From Acinetobacter tjernbergiae DSM 14971 = CIP 107465 (lineage in GTDB: Bacteria > Pseudomonadota > Gammaproteobacteria > Pseudomonadales > Moraxellaceae): 64,000 nucleotides of DNA. Below are positions 38,944 to 47,165 of this stretch, piece after piece; the first letter of the stretch is position 1; the number at the start of each line of letters is the position of its first letter. The stretch is from assembly GCF_000374425.1 (NCBI RefSeq), contig NZ_KB894374.1, positions 1 through 64,000 on the forward strand, read 5' to 3'. Under the pieces are notes generated by a model. It did no database searches and was not told where the DNA came from. It was given only the letters and a program-made list of their open reading frames with translations. The position numbers were made by a program, and so were the translations under genes.

Positions 38944-39527
38944 AAAAGACATTAATCAGCACATTTTTATTTGGTCTGATCAGTATACAAGCGCACGCTG
39001 ACTATGTTGCTCAACCACAATCTGTGGCAACACAGGCAGCGCGATATTCAGTCATGAGTATCAGTGAATTACAAAGCGCAGCAAAATCTGGTCAAGCTGG
39101 GGCACAGTTTTATTTAGCAACGCGTTACCAATTTGGTAAAGACGTTGCGAAAGATGAAAAACAAGCTTTTTCTTTATTTAAGGCAGCAGCAGATCAAGGC
39201 TTATCTGCGGCGCAGTTAAATGTTGGTCGTATGTATGCAGATGGTATTGGCATCAAAAAAGACGAAACTTTAGCGCGTAAATATTTTGAGAAAGCGGCAA
39301 GTAATGGTGATAATCGCGCAAGTTTCAATCTTGCAATGATGGAAGAGCAGAAGAAAAACTTTGTTGGCGCTTACCAGTGGTATGAGCTTTCAACGCGTGA
39401 TGGCATGCTTGATACCAAAGTGATTAGCCTTTCTGAAGGTAAGAAAACAGCGTTGGCTGCAAACTTAACTCAAGATCAAATCCGTACCGCACGTGACCGT
39501 GCCGATAAATGGATTCAAGCGCAATAA
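38940..39527 (+). CDS. Secreted Sel1-repeat protein
   Basis: 195 residues with a signal peptide (FGLISIQAHA-DY) and Sel1/TPR-like repeats: GAQFYLATRYQFGKDVAKDEKQAFSLF, then GLSAAQLNVGRMYADGIGI...EKAASNGDNRASFNLAMM. Sel1 repeats form helical solenoids for protein contacts, often in the periplasm. Translation is coupled to metW through an ATGA overlap, yet no methionine role is apparent. Followed by a terminator. Confidence 0.85.
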   Translation: MKKTLISTFLFGLISIQAHADYVAQPQSVATQAARYSVMSISELQSAAKSGQAGAQFYLATRYQFGKDVAKDEKQAFSLFKAAADQGLSAAQLNVGRMYADGIGIKKDETLARKYFEKAASNGDNRASFNLAMMEEQKKNFVGAYQWYELSTRDGMLDTKVISLSEGKKTALAANLTQDQIRTARDRADKWIQAQ

Positions 39528-39551
39528 TCTGATTTAGATCTATTGGGTGAT

Positions 39552-39583
39552 AAAAAACCGACTTGTGATAGTCGGTTTTTTAT
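39552..39583 (+). terminator. Terminator of the metXW-Sel1 operon
   Basis: Stem AAAAACCGACT / AGTCGGTTTTT with a TGTGAT-type loop and a T-run. Confidence 0.9.
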
Positions 39584-39620
39584 TATAGTGATAACATTCA
39601 TTCTGAATTAAGTTTATTAA

Positions 39621-40088
39621 ATGTACGATATAGAAAAAGCTATATTCAAAGTAAAACTAGAATTGGAAACAATAACTCCAGAAGAAATCCAAAGATGGGC
39701 AATTGAGGCATTAGAAAAAGATCCATCGAATGATTTAGCTTTAGAAATATGCTTTCTATCAACACCAGAACAAGTTACAACCTATTTTAATCAATTATCC
39801 CGAAATCTATTTAATACAGGTTTAATAAAAGAATCAGTCAATAACTTCTTAAAAGATTATGTTGAAAAACATCTAGAGTTAGTCAAAAGCCAAGAGCTTC
39901 TATTTCCTTTTCTTCAGAAGCTCTTGGCTTTATCTAAGGCTGTAGAGAATGAAGATCTTTTTGAGTTATTAAATTACTATGATGACCAATTCTACTTAAG
40001 TTTTGAAGGATATACACCTTCTGAACCAGATGATGTATTTAAAGAGTTCATAAACGATTTAAAAGATTTCTTATCTACACAGATTTAA
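39621..40088 (+). CDS. Uncharacterised acidic helical protein, 155 residues
   Basis: I do not recognise this family. The product is acidic, without signal peptide or membrane segment, and looks helical throughout (EIQRWAIEALEKDPSNDLALEICF). Codon use is more AT-rich than in the neighbours, suggesting recent acquisition. A perfect 16-bp inverted repeat lies within the coding sequence (39886-39901 and 39916-39931). Size, acidity and helical content are compatible with an immunity protein, but no toxin gene is adjacent and that idea is only a guess. The ribosome site is poor (AAGTTTATTAA). Confidence 0.6.
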   Translation: MYDIEKAIFKVKLELETITPEEIQRWAIEALEKDPSNDLALEICFLSTPEQVTTYFNQLSRNLFNTGLIKESVNNFLKDYVEKHLELVKSQELLFPFLQKLLALSKAVENEDLFELLNYYDDQFYLSFEGYTPSEPDDVFKEFINDLKDFLSTQI

Positions 40089-40204
40089 AGATATGGGGAA
40101 AAAGAGCAATTCCTCTTAGCTTTCAGAATGTGATAATTCAGCACTACCCTATTCAATAAAAACACCCTAAAATTCCACTCAATCTAAACTCATCTAAAAC
40201 TGAT

Positions 40205-40828
40205 ATGTCTACTCAATCATGGCTCAACCAAAGCAGCCTTGTGCTTGCAAGTAATAACAAAGGTAAAGTTACCGAATTTGAACATCTATTTCAGCAACTC
40301 AATCTTCCTATCGAAATCATTCCACAAGGTAAACTTGATATTGAAGATGCCATCGAAGATGGTCTCAGCTTTGTTGAAAATGCCATTATCAAAGCACGTC
40401 ATGCCTCTAAGCTTTCAGGTAAACCTGCGCTTGCAGATGACTCAGGGCTTTGTGTTCCGATTCTAGGTGGTGCACCTGGTATTTACTCTGCACGCTATGC
40501 AGGTGAGCATGGTAATGATGCTGCTAATAACCAAAAACTGTTGGCTGATCTTATACCCTTCCGTAAAGATGGCGAAGCCATTGAAGGCATGTTTGTCTGT
40601 GTATTGGCACTGGTCACTCATGCCGAAGATCCACTGCCACAGATTTTCCAAGGTATTTGGAAAGGTGAAATATTAGAATCGGCTCGTGGCGAAAATGGTT
40701 TTGGTTATGACCCACTGTTTTGGTTGCCAGAACTCAATCTTTCGAGTGCAGAGTTAAGCAAAGTAGATAAAAATAAAATCAGTCACCGTGGTCAAGCCAT
40801 GCAGCTATTTAAAGCAAGTTTGGTCTAA
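40205..40828 (+). CDS. rdgB: XTP/dITP diphosphatase RdgB (HAM1 family)
   Basis: 207 residues with the HAM1 signatures: LVLASNNKGKVTEFEHLF, LADDSGLCV, APGIYSARYAGEHGNDAANN, ENGFGYDPLFW and KNKISHRGQAM. It hydrolyses non-canonical purine nucleoside triphosphates to monophosphates, keeping inosine and xanthosine out of DNA and RNA. Monocistronic in appearance; a strong stem without T-run (40835-40861) follows. Confidence 0.95.
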   Translation: MSTQSWLNQSSLVLASNNKGKVTEFEHLFQQLNLPIEIIPQGKLDIEDAIEDGLSFVENAIIKARHASKLSGKPALADDSGLCVPILGGAPGIYSARYAGEHGNDAANNQKLLADLIPFRKDGEAIEGMFVCVLALVTHAEDPLPQIFQGIWKGEILESARGENGFGYDPLFWLPELNLSSAELSKVDKNKISHRGQAMQLFKASLV

Positions 40829-40834
40829 AAATAG

Positions 40835-40861
40835 CTTGCCCTAGTTAAAGCCTAGGGCAAG
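40835..40861 (+). terminator. Hairpin downstream of rdgB
   Basis: Perfect 10-bp stem CTTGCCCTAG / CTAGGGCAAG with a seven-base loop. No T-run follows on the plus strand, so it may stabilise the mRNA 3' end rather than terminate. Confidence 0.5.
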
Positions 40862-40986
40862 TGATTTAAATTAAGATTGAATAAAGAATACTCTCTTGTT
40901 AGCAAATAACACCTCACAATATTAAGCATTGGTTACAAACCAAAAAGTAAAAAAATCCATTCACCAATATGAATCCCCACAACTCC

Positions 40987-41026
40987 TTGTCGCAAAATTG
41001 CAATATAAGTGTCACATCTTTGTCAT
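40987..41026 (+). promoter_or_regulatory. Tandem Pho box (PhoB site) upstream of tatABC
   Basis: Four 7-bp half sites at exact 11-bp steps: TTGTCGC (40987), TTGCAAT (40998), GTGTCAC (41009), TTGTCAT (41020). The consensus half site is CTGTCAT with 4-bp spacers. A -10-like TATAAC lies at 41042-41047. The same register and direction recur before phoX. Confidence 0.7.
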
Positions 41027-41070
41027 GCCAAACTGTTGAGATATAACTAAAGTTTTATAGGAATACAATT

Positions 41071-41286
41071 ATGGCTGGTTTATCAATTTGGCATGTGGTG
41101 ATTTTTGCAATTGTCGTTATTTTATTGTTTGGTACATCAAAACTTAAAAACTTAGGTAAAGATGTGGGTGGTGCAGTGAAAGATTTTAAAAAATCTATGA
41201 AAGAAGAAGAAACTACGACATCTCTAAATGAACCTCGTACGATTGATGCTCAGGTTAAGAATACTGAAAGCTCAGTAAAAAGCTAA
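41071..41286 (+). CDS. tatA: Twin-arginine translocase subunit TatA
   Basis: 71 residues: short N-tail, one transmembrane helix ([15 protein letters not shown]), the hinge [24 protein letters not shown] that marks TatA/E, then a charged soluble tail. TatA multimers form the variable protein-conducting element for folded substrates. First gene of tatABC (12-bp gap to tatB), directly behind a tandem Pho box. Confidence 0.95.
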   Translation: MAGLSIWHVVIFAIVVILLFGTSKLKNLGKDVGGAVKDFKKSMKEEETTTSLNEPRTIDAQVKNTESSVKS

Positions 41287-41298
41287 GCGAGTACCATT

Positions 41299-41739
41299 AT
41301 GCTGAATTTGGGAATGACCGAAATCTTTTGCTTTGCAGTGATTGCATTGTTGGTACTCGGTCCTGATAAATTGCCAGAAGCTGCTCGTTTTGTGGCGAAA
41401 TGGTACGGAAAAATTAAAAAGTTTATCAACAATATTCAGAATGAAATTGATCGTGAGCTAAAACTTTCTGAATTTCGTGAAGAAATGCAAAAAGAAATTG
41501 AGAAAATAACTGAACTTGAACGCAGATTGCAAAAGCAATTGGATGAGTTAAAAACTCAGCCTTCAGAACAGATATCGACCGAATCATTGGATAGCATCCA
41601 TTATATTCCCTATGTTTCAAGTTCAATTGTTCCTTTTAGTATTCAACATCAACATCAACATCAACATTTATTTTCCAAAGATATTGAACTGAATCTATCA
41701 ATAGAAAAATTTAATACAGAATTAAAGATTGCCGTATGA
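41299..41739 (+). CDS. tatB: Twin-arginine translocase subunit TatB
   Basis: 146 residues: an N-terminal membrane helix (EIFCFAVIALLVLG) with the TatB-type GPDKLPEAAR hinge and an amphipathic, highly charged helix to about residue 95. The C-terminal region contains an alternating Gln-His tract (four QH units) coded by four CAACAT hexamers at 41644-41667, not a normal part of TatB. TatB and TatC form the signal-peptide receptor. The stop overlaps the tatC start by four bases. Confidence 0.92.
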   Translation: MLNLGMTEIFCFAVIALLVLGPDKLPEAARFVAKWYGKIKKFINNIQNEIDRELKLSEFREEMQKEIEKITELERRLQKQLDELKTQPSEQISTESLDSIHYIPYVSSSIVPFSIQHQHQHQHLFSKDIELNLSIEKFNTELKIAV

Positions 41740-42500
41740 GCCAATTGCCTGCTACCTCAGTTAATCCTGAAGAAAATCTCCAACAAATGCCTGTGATGCA
41801 GCATTTGATCGTATTGCGCCAATATTTATTTAAAATTGTTGGTGTGACCATTTTTCTTTTCTTCTGTTTGCTACCTTTTAGAAATCAAACCTATCAATGG
41901 CTTTCTGAACCCTTACGACAACAGCTTCCTGCATCCTCAACAATGATTGCAACGGATGTTACCGCAACCTTCATGGCACCGTTCAAGTTAAATTTGTTTG
42001 TCGCATTTATGTTGGCAATGCCCTACATCATTTATCAGATCTGGTCATTTATAAAACCTGCGCTTTATGAAAAAGAACGACATTTAGCTATTCCATTACT
42101 GTTTGGTAGTATTGTGTTGTTTTACCTAGGTGTTGCTTTTGCCTATTTCATTACCTTACCTGCAATCTTGCATTTCTTTATTAGCGTTTCACCTGAAACC
42201 GTTGCACCAATGACAGACATTAATAGTTATTTAAGTTTCTGTTTAAAGCTATTTTTAGTCTTTGGTTTTACCTTTGAAATTCCAATTATTACTTTAGTGC
42301 TTATTTTGATTGGTGTCGTCAGCACCCAAACCCTAATCGAAAAACGCCGTTTTATTGTAGTTGGATGTTTTTTCGTTGCAATGTTTGTCACGCCACCTGA
42401 TGCCTTATCCATGATTATGCTTGCTGTGCCAATGTGGATACTATTTGAGTTAGGTTTAATTTTTGGAAAAATACTAGAAAAAAGAAAAGCATCATCCTGA
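41736..42500 (+). CDS. tatC: Twin-arginine translocase subunit TatC
   Basis: 254 residues with six predicted membrane segments. The N-terminal MQHLIVLRQYLFKI corresponds to the conserved HLxELRxRL region, and FIKPALYEKERH to the FxxPGLxxxE region of the first cytoplasmic loop; the PxxxxR-type end is less clear. TatC binds the twin-arginine signal. Note the substitution of Glu by Val/Leu in the first motif (HLIVLR for HLxELR), a position that matters in E. coli TatC. Terminator follows. Confidence 0.95.
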   Translation: MSQLPATSVNPEENLQQMPVMQHLIVLRQYLFKIVGVTIFLFFCLLPFRNQTYQWLSEPLRQQLPASSTMIATDVTATFMAPFKLNLFVAFMLAMPYIIYQIWSFIKPALYEKERHLAIPLLFGSIVLFYLGVAFAYFITLPAILHFFISVSPETVAPMTDINSYLSFCLKLFLVFGFTFEIPIITLVLILIGVVSTQTLIEKRRFIVVGCFFVAMFVTPPDALSMIMLAVPMWILFELGLIFGKILEKRKASS

Positions 42501-42516
42501 TAAATGCAAATATGAC

Positions 42517-42546
42517 AAACTCCTGACTAAATATCAGGAGTTTTTA
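42517..42546 (+). terminator. Terminator of tatABC
   Basis: Perfect 10-bp stem AAACTCCTGA / TCAGGAGTTT with an 8-base loop and T-run. It separates tatABC from phoX, so phoX needs its own promoter. Confidence 0.9.
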
Positions 42547-42585
42547 ATTTATCATTATATTTTTCATAATTTTACAGAATTAAAA

Positions 42586-42625
42586 CTGTCTTCAAACTGC
42601 CTTAAAAGTGTCAAAAAAATGTCAT
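42586..42625 (+). promoter_or_regulatory. Tandem Pho box upstream of phoX
   Basis: Half sites CTGTCTT (42586), CTGCCTT (42597), GTGTCAA (42608), ATGTCAT (42619) at exact 11-bp spacing, followed ten bases later by TAGAAT (42636-42641) as a likely -10. This is the geometry of a PhoB-activated promoter, in which PhoB replaces the -35. Confidence 0.82.
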
Positions 42626-42684
42626 CTACACTCCATAGAATCAATCAGGATTTATTTACCATTTATTAAAGATATGGATTTATT

Positions 42685-44676
42685 ATGACAGCCAATACAA
42701 ATCAGCCAAGTCGTCGTGATATTTTGAAATGGTTCGCGGGTGTTCCGTTTTTACCACTAGGGGCAATGGGTACTGCAGCTGCATTAGCAGGGTGCAATGA
42801 TGACAACAACAGTGTTGTAACTCCACCAGTAAAAGTAGCTAAATTTAAAAATGCGAAATTTACGCCTATGGCGGCACCTTCAACAGTAACAGAAATGGCG
42901 ACAACTTCTGTTAAATCTGGTTTGACCATTACATGGGATGATAATACAACCACAGAGTACAAATTGGGTTATCAGGAGTTTTTCCGTACTGGTATGCAAG
43001 TTGATAATATCGATGGTGGAAAAATCATTGCGGGTAGTTATTATGATATTAATAATCAACCGATTAAAGATACTTCTGTAGTCGGTCAAGAACGCCAATT
43101 CTTCTCTGACTCTCCAGATGGTTCATCTTTAATTCATATAGATGGTGCTTCTGTATCTGGAGTCACGAATCCGGTCTTCCATGTTGTTCAATTTGAATAT
43201 ACAACGAAGAACCTTGCTAAGCAAAATATGTACGGTAAATTGCCATCACCAATTGCAGTATTAACATTGGATCAAGACCCAAAAACTGGCCATCTTGCAT
43301 TGAAAAAATACTTTAACGTTGATATGTCTAAAGTTCACGGCTTATGGATTACATGTGGCGCTAGCCTTTCTCCTTGGAATACACATCTTTCAAGTGAAGA
43401 ATATGAACCAGATGCATTTGACCAAATTGGTTCTGACCTTGCAACGTTAAGAGCATATAGTAAAAACTTGTATGGTAATGAAAATACTGCAAATGCCTAT
43501 AACTACGGTCATTTGCCAGAGATTATTCTTGATGGCAAAGGTCGTGCTAAAGCAATTAAGCACTACTGTTTAGGTCGTATCTCACATGAATTGATTGAAG
43601 TTATGCCAGATAATCGCACTGTAATTATGGGCGATGATTATACAAATGGTGGTTTCTTTATGTTCATTGCAGATAAAGAAAAAGACTTATCTGCTGGTAC
43701 ATTATATGTTGCAAAATATACAACCGAGTTAAATGAAACATCCACAGCTACGATTAAATGGATCAAACTCGGTCACACTAATAGCAAGGCTATTGAAGAC
43801 CTAATTAATGTTCGAGGGATAAAAGCCGAAAACATTATGGAAAGCTTAGCTATTGCTCCAACTGATTTAACTGGCTATACAAAGATTATTCTTGATGGAA
43901 AACCATTATGGATCAAACTTAAAGATGCCAATAATGGTTTCACTAAAGAAGAAATTGAACTTGCAGCAGCATTCCTTGAAACGCATCGCTACGCAGCTCT
44001 AAAAGGCGGTAGTATGGGTTTTACGAAAATGGAAGGTACTACAGTTAATATTAAAGATAAAGTTGCTTACTCAGCACTTGCGAATATTCAAGATTCAATG
44101 ATTGAAGGCAAATCTAGTTGGGTTGCAGCACATAATGTTAAATTTAAGAGCACACTTAAAGCAGGCGGTGTACTTGCTCACGACCTAAAAGGCAGTCAAA
44201 TTGATCATCTCAATAATGTGATCAATAGTGAATGGACACCATATCAAAGTCACATGGTACTTATGGGTACAGATATCAGTGCAGATAGCTTAGGTAATAC
44301 GGCAGATCCAAATAATATTGCCAGCCCTGACAACCTTAAATATTCTGAAACTTTCCGTACATTATTCATTGGTGAAGATAGCGGTAATCATACCAACAAC
44401 TTCTTATGGGCATATAATGTCGATACTAAAGCTTTAGATCGAATTTTGTCTACACCTGCAGGTGCAGAATCAACAGGTCTACATGCTGTAGATTCGGTAA
44501 ATGGTTGGACCTATATCATGAGTAATTTCCAACATCCTGGAGATAGCTCAAAACTCTCTGCTGAATTAAAAGCAAAGGTTTTAGAAAACTATAATGCGGG
44601 TTACAGTGCATGTGTAGGCTATATCACAGCCGATGTTTTACCATCAATTGAGAAAAAAGCTGAAAATAAAAAATAA
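42685..44676 (+). CDS. phoX: PhoX-type alkaline phosphatase, Tat substrate
   Basis: 663 residues of the PhoX (DUF839) family. The signal peptide has a twin-arginine motif SRRDILKW (Arg10-Arg11), a hydrophobic stretch and then ALAGC (Cys37), so the protein may be a Tat-exported lipoprotein. The mature part shows PhoX features such as HGLWITCGASLSPWNTHLSSEEYEPDAF-type blocks, a SHELIEVMPDNRTVIMGDDY segment and GEDSGNHTNNFLWAYN near the C terminus. PhoX enzymes use Ca and Fe rather than Zn and release phosphate from organic esters outside the cytoplasm. Preceded by a tandem Pho box and by tatABC. Confidence 0.92.
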   Translation: MTANTNQPSRRDILKWFAGVPFLPLGAMGTAAALAGCNDDNNSVVTPPVKVAKFKNAKFTPMAAPSTVTEMATTSVKSGLTITWDDNTTTEYKLGYQEFFRTGMQVDNIDGGKIIAGSYYDINNQPIKDTSVVGQERQFFSDSPDGSSLIHIDGASVSGVTNPVFHVVQFEYTTKNLAKQNMYGKLPSPIAVLTLDQDPKTGHLALKKYFNVDMSKVHGLWITCGASLSPWNTHLSSEEYEPDAFDQIGSDLATLRAYSKNLYGNENTANAYNYGHLPEIILDGKGRAKAIKHYCLGRISHELIEVMPDNRTVIMGDDYTNGGFFMFIADKEKDLSAGTLYVAKYTTELNETSTATIKWIKLGHTNSKAIEDLINVRGIKAENIMESLAIAPTDLTGYTKIILDGKPLWIKLKDANNGFTKEEIELAAAFLETHRYAALKGGSMGFTKMEGTTVNIKDKVAYSALANIQDSMIEGKSSWVAAHNVKFKSTLKAGGVLAHDLKGSQIDHLNNVINSEWTPYQSHMVLMGTDISADSLGNTADPNNIASPDNLKYSETFRTLFIGEDSGNHTNNFLWAYNVDTKALDRILSTPAGAESTGLHAVDSVNGWTYIMSNFQHPGDSSKLSAELKAKVLENYNAGYSACVGYITADVLPSIEKKAENKK

Positions 44677-44689
44677 GCTAGGTTGAAAT

Positions 44690-44718
44690 AAAAATACCGA
44701 CATCATTGTCGGTATTTT
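44690..44718. terminator. Bidirectional terminator after phoX
   Basis: Stem AAAAATACCGACA / TGTCGGTATTTTT with TCAT loop, between phoX and the convergent NRDE gene. Confidence 0.9.
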
Positions 44719-44719
44719 T

Positions 44720-45502
44720 TTATTTCAAGAGATCAGTTTTCACTTCTACGACACCACCCTGCTGCTCACCTTGCTGTGTTTTCTCAACCCATTTCCATTC
44801 GCTATCCGTCATAGTTAAAAAATTCGAACATCGAGTTCCATAAATAGGACTTTGGATAAACGTTGAAGATAATAATTCTTCCATTTCCACAGTTATTCCT
44901 GTATCTGGCAACAAATCTGGAATGATTTTGCGTTCATCTTCCAGAATATCCCAGACGGAATATTGCAAATCAGATTCAGTAATCCTCGCTTGTTGTAACA
45001 TTGGTAAAAATTCTTGAGTAAAACGTTTCCGCAAATGTTTGGTTTTTTCCCAATCTTCAGACATTAAACCATTGGAAACAACATAAACACCATTCGCTAA
45101 GACTTGTGGCGCTTCACCACGATTACTGATATAAACGGCTTGCTCTCGATCACCGACAAATAAATTAAACCCTGCATAATCTTGTTGCTGCTGTTCTAAC
45201 TGTTGTGCAAAACGGATGGGGGCTAAATCACTTTCTAAAAAAGACTGGATTAAATGCCCACGTGAAGTTGAATATTGATTTTTATCTCGTCCATTTCGAA
45301 AATTAGTCACGATGGCCCAACGCCCAGACTCAGTCACTCCCATCCATGTCCCACCTGACTGTAAATCTTGCCCAGCAATAATCGAACTTGCTTCCCACTG
45401 ATGTAAGACAGCACTGGGGCGATAATAGAACTCATCACGATTTGAAATTAAACACAACGGCATATCATCAAGAACATGCCATGCAAAAGCGACAATACAC
45501 AT
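44720..45502 (-). CDS. NRDE (TANGO2-like) family protein
   Basis: About 260 residues from ATG 45502, giving MCIVAFAWHV with the conserved Cys2 seen across this family; the frame is open to 45550 but the extension would hide that cysteine. The SNRDEFYYRPS motif names the family, and GRWAIVTNFR and AGFNLFVGD follow in order. TANGO2 relatives are linked to haem and lipid handling in eukaryotes and their bacterial role is unclear; the N-terminal Cys suggests an Ntn-hydrolase-like active site. Confidence 0.85.
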   Translation of the reverse strand: MCIVAFAWHVLDDMPLCLISNRDEFYYRPSAVLHQWEASSIIAGQDLQSGGTWMGVTESGRWAIVTNFRNGRDKNQYSTSRGHLIQSFLESDLAPIRFAQQLEQQQQDYAGFNLFVGDREQAVYISNRGEAPQVLANGVYVVSNGLMSEDWEKTKHLRKRFTQEFLPMLQQARITESDLQYSVWDILEDERKIIPDLLPDTGITVEMEELLSSTFIQSPIYGTRCSNFLTMTDSEWKWVEKTQQGEQQGGVVEVKTDLLK

Positions 45503-45608
45503 TAATTCGGTTCTCACATCTTTACACATTGAATGTACAACATTTTTCACATCATTCCGCTACAATCTGCTCAAAACTTAATTTCAAATTCTAAATTGAG
45601 GAACAGCA

Positions 45609-46421
45609 ATGCTGACCTATCCAAATATTGATCCAGTTGCGCTGAGCTTGGGACCAGTCAAAGTGCATTGGTACGGACTCATGTATCTCTTGGCATTTTT
45701 ATGTGCTTGGGGCTTAGCCTCTTATCGCGCTAAACAACGTGATGGTTGGACTGCCGACATGGTCTCCGATCTGGTGTTTTATGGTGCTTTAGGCGTGGTA
45801 CTTGGTGGTCGTATCGGCTATGTCTTGTTTTATGAGTTTGGCAAGTTTCTAGAACATCCTCTTTGGTTATTCCAAGTCTGGACTGGCGGTATGAGCTTCC
45901 ATGGTGGTTTCTTGGGTGTCATGATCGCCATGTTATTTTGGTGTAAGAAATATCAAAAGACATGGTTTCAAACCTTGGACTTTATTGCGCCATGTGTACC
46001 TACAGGTTTGATGTTTGGTCGTATCGGTAACTTTATTGGTGGCGAGTTGTATGGTCGTCAAGTTGAAGATCCCACCTATGCATTTGGTATGATTTTTCCA
46101 ACTGATCCATTGGGCTTAGTTCGCCATCCGTCACAAATTTACCAAGCACTTTGTGAAGGTCTGATTCTATTTATCATACTTTGGTGGTTTAGCGCTAAAC
46201 CGCATCCTCGTATGGCAGTTTCAGCATTATTCCTGATGGGTTATGGGGTAGCCCGTTTCTTTATGGAATTCTTCCGCCAACCCGATGCAGATCAAGGTTT
46301 CATTCTACTTGGTTGGATGACCAAAGGTCAGATTCTCACAGTTCCAATGTTACTGATTGGACTGTGGATGATGTGGTATGCCTATCAGAAAAAAATCTAC
46401 GATTGGCAAATTAAAAAATAA
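45609..46421 (+). CDS. lgt: Prolipoprotein diacylglyceryl transferase Lgt
   Basis: 270 residues with seven predicted membrane segments and the Lgt signatures: HWYGLMYLLAF, LGGRIGYVLFY, GGMSFHGGFLGV with the essential His, and GRIGNFIGGELYGR. It moves diacylglycerol from phosphatidylglycerol to the lipobox cysteine of lipoproteins. Its substrates in this window would include the lipoproteins at 2163, 3803, 25961, 42685 and 48530. Ribosome site GAGGAA nine bases upstream. Confidence 0.97.
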   Translation: MLTYPNIDPVALSLGPVKVHWYGLMYLLAFLCAWGLASYRAKQRDGWTADMVSDLVFYGALGVVLGGRIGYVLFYEFGKFLEHPLWLFQVWTGGMSFHGGFLGVMIAMLFWCKKYQKTWFQTLDFIAPCVPTGLMFGRIGNFIGGELYGRQVEDPTYAFGMIFPTDPLGLVRHPSQIYQALCEGLILFIILWWFSAKPHPRMAVSALFLMGYGVARFFMEFFRQPDADQGFILLGWMTKGQILTVPMLLIGLWMMWYAYQKKIYDWQIKK

Positions 46422-46424
46422 AAT

Positions 46425-46449
46425 AATGGGAGCAGATGCTCCCATTTTT
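46425..46449. terminator. Terminator between lgt and wrbA
   Basis: Perfect 9-bp stem AATGGGAGC / GCTCCCATT with AGAT loop and T-run; serves two convergent genes. Confidence 0.85.
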
Positions 46450-46453
46450 AGAT

Positions 46454-47053
46454 CTAAACATTCCCGAGCAAAGCTTTCACGACATCACCCAAGCGTTTAC
46501 CTTGCGCTGCACATAAGATTTTCTCATCTGCACTTAGGTTTTGATCATGGCGAGGACCACTGACATGGCTTGCCCCATACGGCGTACCACCTGTTTTAGT
46601 GTTCGACAAGGCTGGAATTGAATTGGGCAATCCCATAATTAACATACCATGATGGAACAATGGCGGTAACATGCTGAGTAAAGTACTTTCCTGCCCACCA
46701 TGCATCGAACCCGATGACGTAAAGACACATGCAGGTTTATTGTGCAAAGCGCCATTCAACCATAAACTCGTCGTTTGATCCCAAAAGTATTTCATCTCAC
46801 TCGCCATATTACCAAAGCGAGTAGGTGAACCGAGTGCCAAACCAGAGCAATACGTCAAATCATCTAAAGTACAATAAATATCTCCATCTGCTGGAATGCT
46901 TGGCTCTGCTTGCGTCACGACAGTTGAGAGATTAGGAACAGTTCGAATACGAGCTGTCATGCCAGAAGATTCAATTCCATCGGCAATTAAATGTGCCATT
47001 TCTCGAGTTGAACCATATTTACTGTAATAAAGAACAAGAACGTAAGGTTGCAT
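46454..47053 (-). CDS. wrbA: NAD(P)H:quinone oxidoreductase, WrbA family flavodoxin
   Basis: 199 residues from ATG 47053 (protein MQPYVLVLYYSKYGSTREM); the frame runs on to 47167 but with no family similarity. The FMN phosphate loop is YYSKYGSTR, later blocks are GSPTRFGNMASEMKYFWDQT and TSSGSMHGGQESTLLSM, as in WrbA. It reduces quinones by two electrons, limiting redox cycling. Its upstream region faces the YihY gene divergently. Confidence 0.92.
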   Translation of the reverse strand: MQPYVLVLYYSKYGSTREMAHLIADGIESSGMTARIRTVPNLSTVVTQAEPSIPADGDIYCTLDDLTYCSGLALGSPTRFGNMASEMKYFWDQTTSLWLNGALHNKPACVFTSSGSMHGGQESTLLSMLPPLFHHGMLIMGLPNSIPALSNTKTGGTPYGASHVSGPRHDQNLSADEKILCAAQGKRLGDVVKALLGNV

Positions 47054-47165
47054 CACTTTAATGAATTTTGTTAAAAAGAACACTATACGACATTTTTCAT
47101 CTTTTGAGCTGTAGTCAATCCTGTGCTTACACAGGATTTTATTAAAAATAACTAGGATAGAACCC

